Below, in pieces: positions 30,577-32,831 of a stretch of 32,831 nucleotides of DNA. A model generated the notes under the pieces. The model searched no databases, had not been told where the DNA came from, and saw only the letters and a program-made list of their open reading frames with translations. A program made the position numbers and the translations under genes. Source of the DNA: an uncultured Lachnospiraceae bacterium (lineage in GTDB: Bacteria > Bacillota > Clostridia > Lachnospirales > Lachnospiraceae); contig CAJLRL010000026.1 of assembly GCA_905209075.1 (NCBI GenBank), forward strand, positions 1 to 32,831. The letters run 5' to 3'. Within the stretch, counting starts at the first letter, position 1. Each line of letters opens with the position of its first letter.

Positions 30577-32586
30577 ATGAATTTTAAACTGACCGACCTT
30601 AACAGCTTTGAAGATAACATACGAAGAGAATGGGCTCTGACAAACGGGCTCGGAAGCTATGCCGGAAGTTCTGTGATCGGTGCACATAACCGCACACATC
30701 AGGGATACCTTATTGCCTCTCTCCGCTCGCCGGTTATGCGTTATCTGTTTTTCTCTAAAACAAACGAGAAAGTAACCATCGGAAATAACGTATATGATTT
30801 TACTACTGCCCAGTATAAGGGCAGGCAGCGGATCTGCGGACAGACTTACCTTAAAGAATTTAACTATGACGGAACTGTATGCTACACATATGAGATTCCC
30901 GGCATGACCATAAAAAAACACATAAGCCTTGTCTATGGGCTAAATCGTTGTGCCATCGGCTATGAAATAATAAACAATACAGATTCAGCCACATTTACTG
31001 TGACCCCTCTTTTAAACTACAGGGAGCATTCAGGAAGTTCAACCATTGACGATCTGAAATTCACTATCTTCCGTGAGGATACAGGATTTTCTCTTATTCC
31101 TGATGCCAATCCGAATATCCGGACATATATATCCGTTTCTGATGGTATATTAAAAGACAGGGAAAGTTTATATGAAGCCGATATGGAACTGCAGACAGAA
31201 GTAGATAATGAGGTTGCCGGTCTCGACTGCCATTTCACGCCATTTGATATAGAAATCGCTGTACCAGCCAACTCATCCAAAAGAATATCTCTTATATGTG
31301 ATGTTATCCCTGCAAGTGCAGGTATTGTTTCAAGGATAACCCCTGACACAGCATTTGACATTATTGATGCACAGCTTAAGCGTGTATCCAAAATAATAGC
31401 TAATAGTGGTTTAAAAGATGATTTTGGTCAGGCACTTGCCGTTGCTGCTGATCAGTTTATAACACAGCGTGAATCAACCGGCTACAGCACCGTTCTCGCC
31501 GGTCTTCCATGGTTTACCGACTGGGGCCGCGATACAATGATCGCTTTTACCGGTCTTACGCTCTGCACAGGACGTTTTAATGAAGCACACGACATATTGC
31601 TTACATTTGCAAAATACTGTCATAACGGACTTATCCCTAATATGTTTCCGGATAATGGACAGAAACCATTATATAATACAGCCGATGCCTCTCTTTGGTA
31701 TTTTTATGCAGTTTACAAGTATTTGATGTACACAGGAAACAGCGATGACTATGATTTTATCTACAAAGAAATCTACCCATCCTTAAAGGAAATAATATCT
31801 GCCTACAAAAACGGAACAGATTTTTCTATATACATGGATGAAGATTATCTGATACATGCCGGAAGCGGTCTTGATCAGGTTACATGGATGGATGTAAGAG
31901 TTGGTGACTGGGTTGCCACACCACGCCACGGAAAACCGGTTGAAATAAATGCACTCTGGTATAACGCCCTTTGCATCATGGACTTTTTATCAGCTAAATT
32001 TGGAGAAAATGACACAGACTATAAGGTTCTTTCTGAAAAAGTCAGATCATCATTTATCGCAAAGTTTTGGAATCCCAATGCCGGCTGCCTTTATGATGTT
32101 GTTGATGAAACACCTGATGATTCCATACGTCCTAACCAGATATACGCTGTTTCTCTTCCATTTACAATGTTAGATCACGACATGGAGAAATCTATCGTAA
32201 ATGTAGTAAAAAATAAGCTTTATGTAGGATGCGGCCTGAGATCTCTTGATCCTGAACATAAGGACTACCATCCAATATATATAGGTTCCCTTTCGAAAAG
32301 AGATCACGCCTACCATCAGGGAACAGCATGGGGATTCTTACTTGGCGGTTTTATAACAGCCTATGTTAAAGTAAACGGATCAGACAAAAAAGCTGCTGAT
32401 GAAGCGCTTAAGCTTCTTGAACCTGTTAAAGATCATCTCTATCACAATTGTATTGGTTCTATATGTGAAATTTTTGATGGAGATTCCCCTCATAACGGAC
32501 GTGGATGTTACGCACAGGCATGGAGTGTCGGCGAAGTGCTGCGCTGCTACTTTGAAGATATTCTGCCTTTTAAAACTAGAGCATAA
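30577..32586 (+). CDS. Glycogen debranching enzyme (amylo-alpha-1,6-glucosidase family)
   Basis: A 669-residue protein of the GDE_N plus GDE_C architecture (GH133). The N-terminal beta-sandwich begins REWALTNGLGSYAGSSVIGAHNRTHQGYLIAS (about 19-50). The C-terminal (alpha/alpha)6 barrel has the signature LPWFTDWGRDTMIAFTGL, followed by GLIPNMFPD, DASLWYFYAVYKYL, GLDQVTWMDVRVGDWVATPRHGKPVEINALWYNAL and YHQGTAWGFLLGGF. It hydrolyses alpha-1,6 branch stubs of glycogen. There is no signal peptide, so it acts on internal storage polysaccharide. It has its own promoter and no glycogen synthesis genes nearby. Confidence 0.95.
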   Translation: MNFKLTDLNSFEDNIRREWALTNGLGSYAGSSVIGAHNRTHQGYLIASLRSPVMRYLFFSKTNEKVTIGNNVYDFTTAQYKGRQRICGQTYLKEFNYDGTVCYTYEIPGMTIKKHISLVYGLNRCAIGYEIINNTDSATFTVTPLLNYREHSGSSTIDDLKFTIFREDTGFSLIPDANPNIRTYISVSDGILKDRESLYEADMELQTEVDNEVAGLDCHFTPFDIEIAVPANSSKRISLICDVIPASAGIVSRITPDTAFDIIDAQLKRVSKIIANSGLKDDFGQALAVAADQFITQRESTGYSTVLAGLPWFTDWGRDTMIAFTGLTLCTGRFNEAHDILLTFAKYCHNGLIPNMFPDNGQKPLYNTADASLWYFYAVYKYLMYTGNSDDYDFIYKEIYPSLKEIISAYKNGTDFSIYMDEDYLIHAGSGLDQVTWMDVRVGDWVATPRHGKPVEINALWYNALCIMDFLSAKFGENDTDYKVLSEKVRSSFIAKFWNPNAGCLYDVVDETPDDSIRPNQIYAVSLPFTMLDHDMEKSIVNVVKNKLYVGCGLRSLDPEHKDYHPIYIGSLSKRDHAYHQGTAWGFLLGGFITAYVKVNGSDKKAADEALKLLEPVKDHLYHNCIGSICEIFDGDSPHNGRGCYAQAWSVGEVLRCYFEDILPFKTRA

Positions 32587-32625
32587 TAGTTTTCTCAAAC
32601 ACTATTAAAAAATTTTATTTTTTTT
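32584..32625 (+). terminator. Weak terminator after the debranching enzyme gene
   Basis: TAATAGT, which includes the stop codon, pairs with ACTATTA over a 10-base loop, followed by an A/T-rich stretch and a run of T. The stem is short and AT-rich. Confidence 0.4.
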
Positions 32626-32636
32626 GTAATTTTCTA

Positions 32637-32665
32637 TTGACATACGGATTAAAGTCATGTAGTAT
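32637..32665 (+). promoter_or_regulatory. Promoter of the tRNA-Phe/tRNA-Gly cluster
   Basis: A perfect TTGACA -35 box (32637-32642), a 17-bp spacer, and TAGTAT (32660-32665). The start is expected about 15 bases before tRNA-Phe, as for tRNA-Gln at the other end of the window. Confidence 0.75.
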
Positions 32666-32686
32666 ATATTTTGTTGTTGATGACCA

Positions 32687-32759
<73 letters not shown>

Positions 32760-32780
32760 CTCTAGACAATTATATATCAT

Positions 32781-32831
32781 GCGGGTGTAGTTCAATGGTA
32801 GAACACCAGCCTTCCAAGCTGGATACGTGGG
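32781..32831 (+). tRNA. tRNA-Gly (anticodon UCC), truncated by the window edge
   Basis: It starts GCGGGTG with D arm TAGTTCAATGGTAGAACA. The anticodon stem CCAGC/GCTGG holds the loop CTTCCAA, which gives UCC. The sequence ends in the variable/T-arm region at the window edge. It is 21 bases after tRNA-Phe, probably in the same transcript. Confidence 0.9.

Overview
The window looks like a piece of chromosome from a low-GC anaerobic Firmicute, most likely a Lachnospiraceae gut commensal. This rests on AT-rich intergenic DNA, strong AGGAGG-type ribosome binding sites, a type III glutamine synthetase next to an Amt-PII fusion, a Gly/Asn-rich FtsH N-terminus, and the small families DUF4250, DUF6472 and DUF6106. 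No phage, CRISPR array or full-length insertion sequence is visible. Most genes are housekeeping.

Layout. (1) 1-3.8 kb: tRNA-Gln with a consensus promoter, a YigZ-family gene, and a divergent class A penicillin-binding protein. (2) 3.8-9 kb, minus strand: a nitrogen-assimilation block of glutamine synthetase III and an ammonium transporter fused to PII. A hairpin terminator lies in front of each of the two genes. A two-domain hemerythrin gene lies upstream. (3) 9.2-10.3 kb: a small orphan gene and class II fructose-bisphosphate aldolase. (4) 10.5-20.4 kb, minus strand: one long tightly packed series ftsH-uvrC-hprK-apeA-murB-rapZ-whiA-lipid kinase. It mixes proteolysis, DNA repair, catabolite signalling and envelope synthesis. 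(5) 20.6-24.1 kb: pyrG, then two 58-residue genes too short for routine ORF lists, a Nudix gene and a YgjP-type metallopeptidase. (6) 24.1-28.2 kb, plus strand: nth, whose 3' end carries a 146-bp MITE with target-site duplication, then a three-gene glycerol-3-phosphate dehydrogenase-type operon preceded by a leader terminator. (7) 28.2-32.8 kb: a structured hairpin plus 40-codon ORF of unknown nature, murI, a zinc-ribbon/HTH protein, a DUF6106 protein, a glycogen debranching enzyme, tRNA-Phe and the start of tRNA-Gly.

The signals least explained by known genes are four: the hairpin-gated mini-ORF at 28.3-28.5 kb; the MITE in nth and the related 34-nt palindromic repeat at 22.4 kb, whose two copies differ partly by a compensatory base-pair change; the paired terminators in the glutamine synthetase and ammonium transporter leaders; and the palindrome spanning the Nudix promoter.
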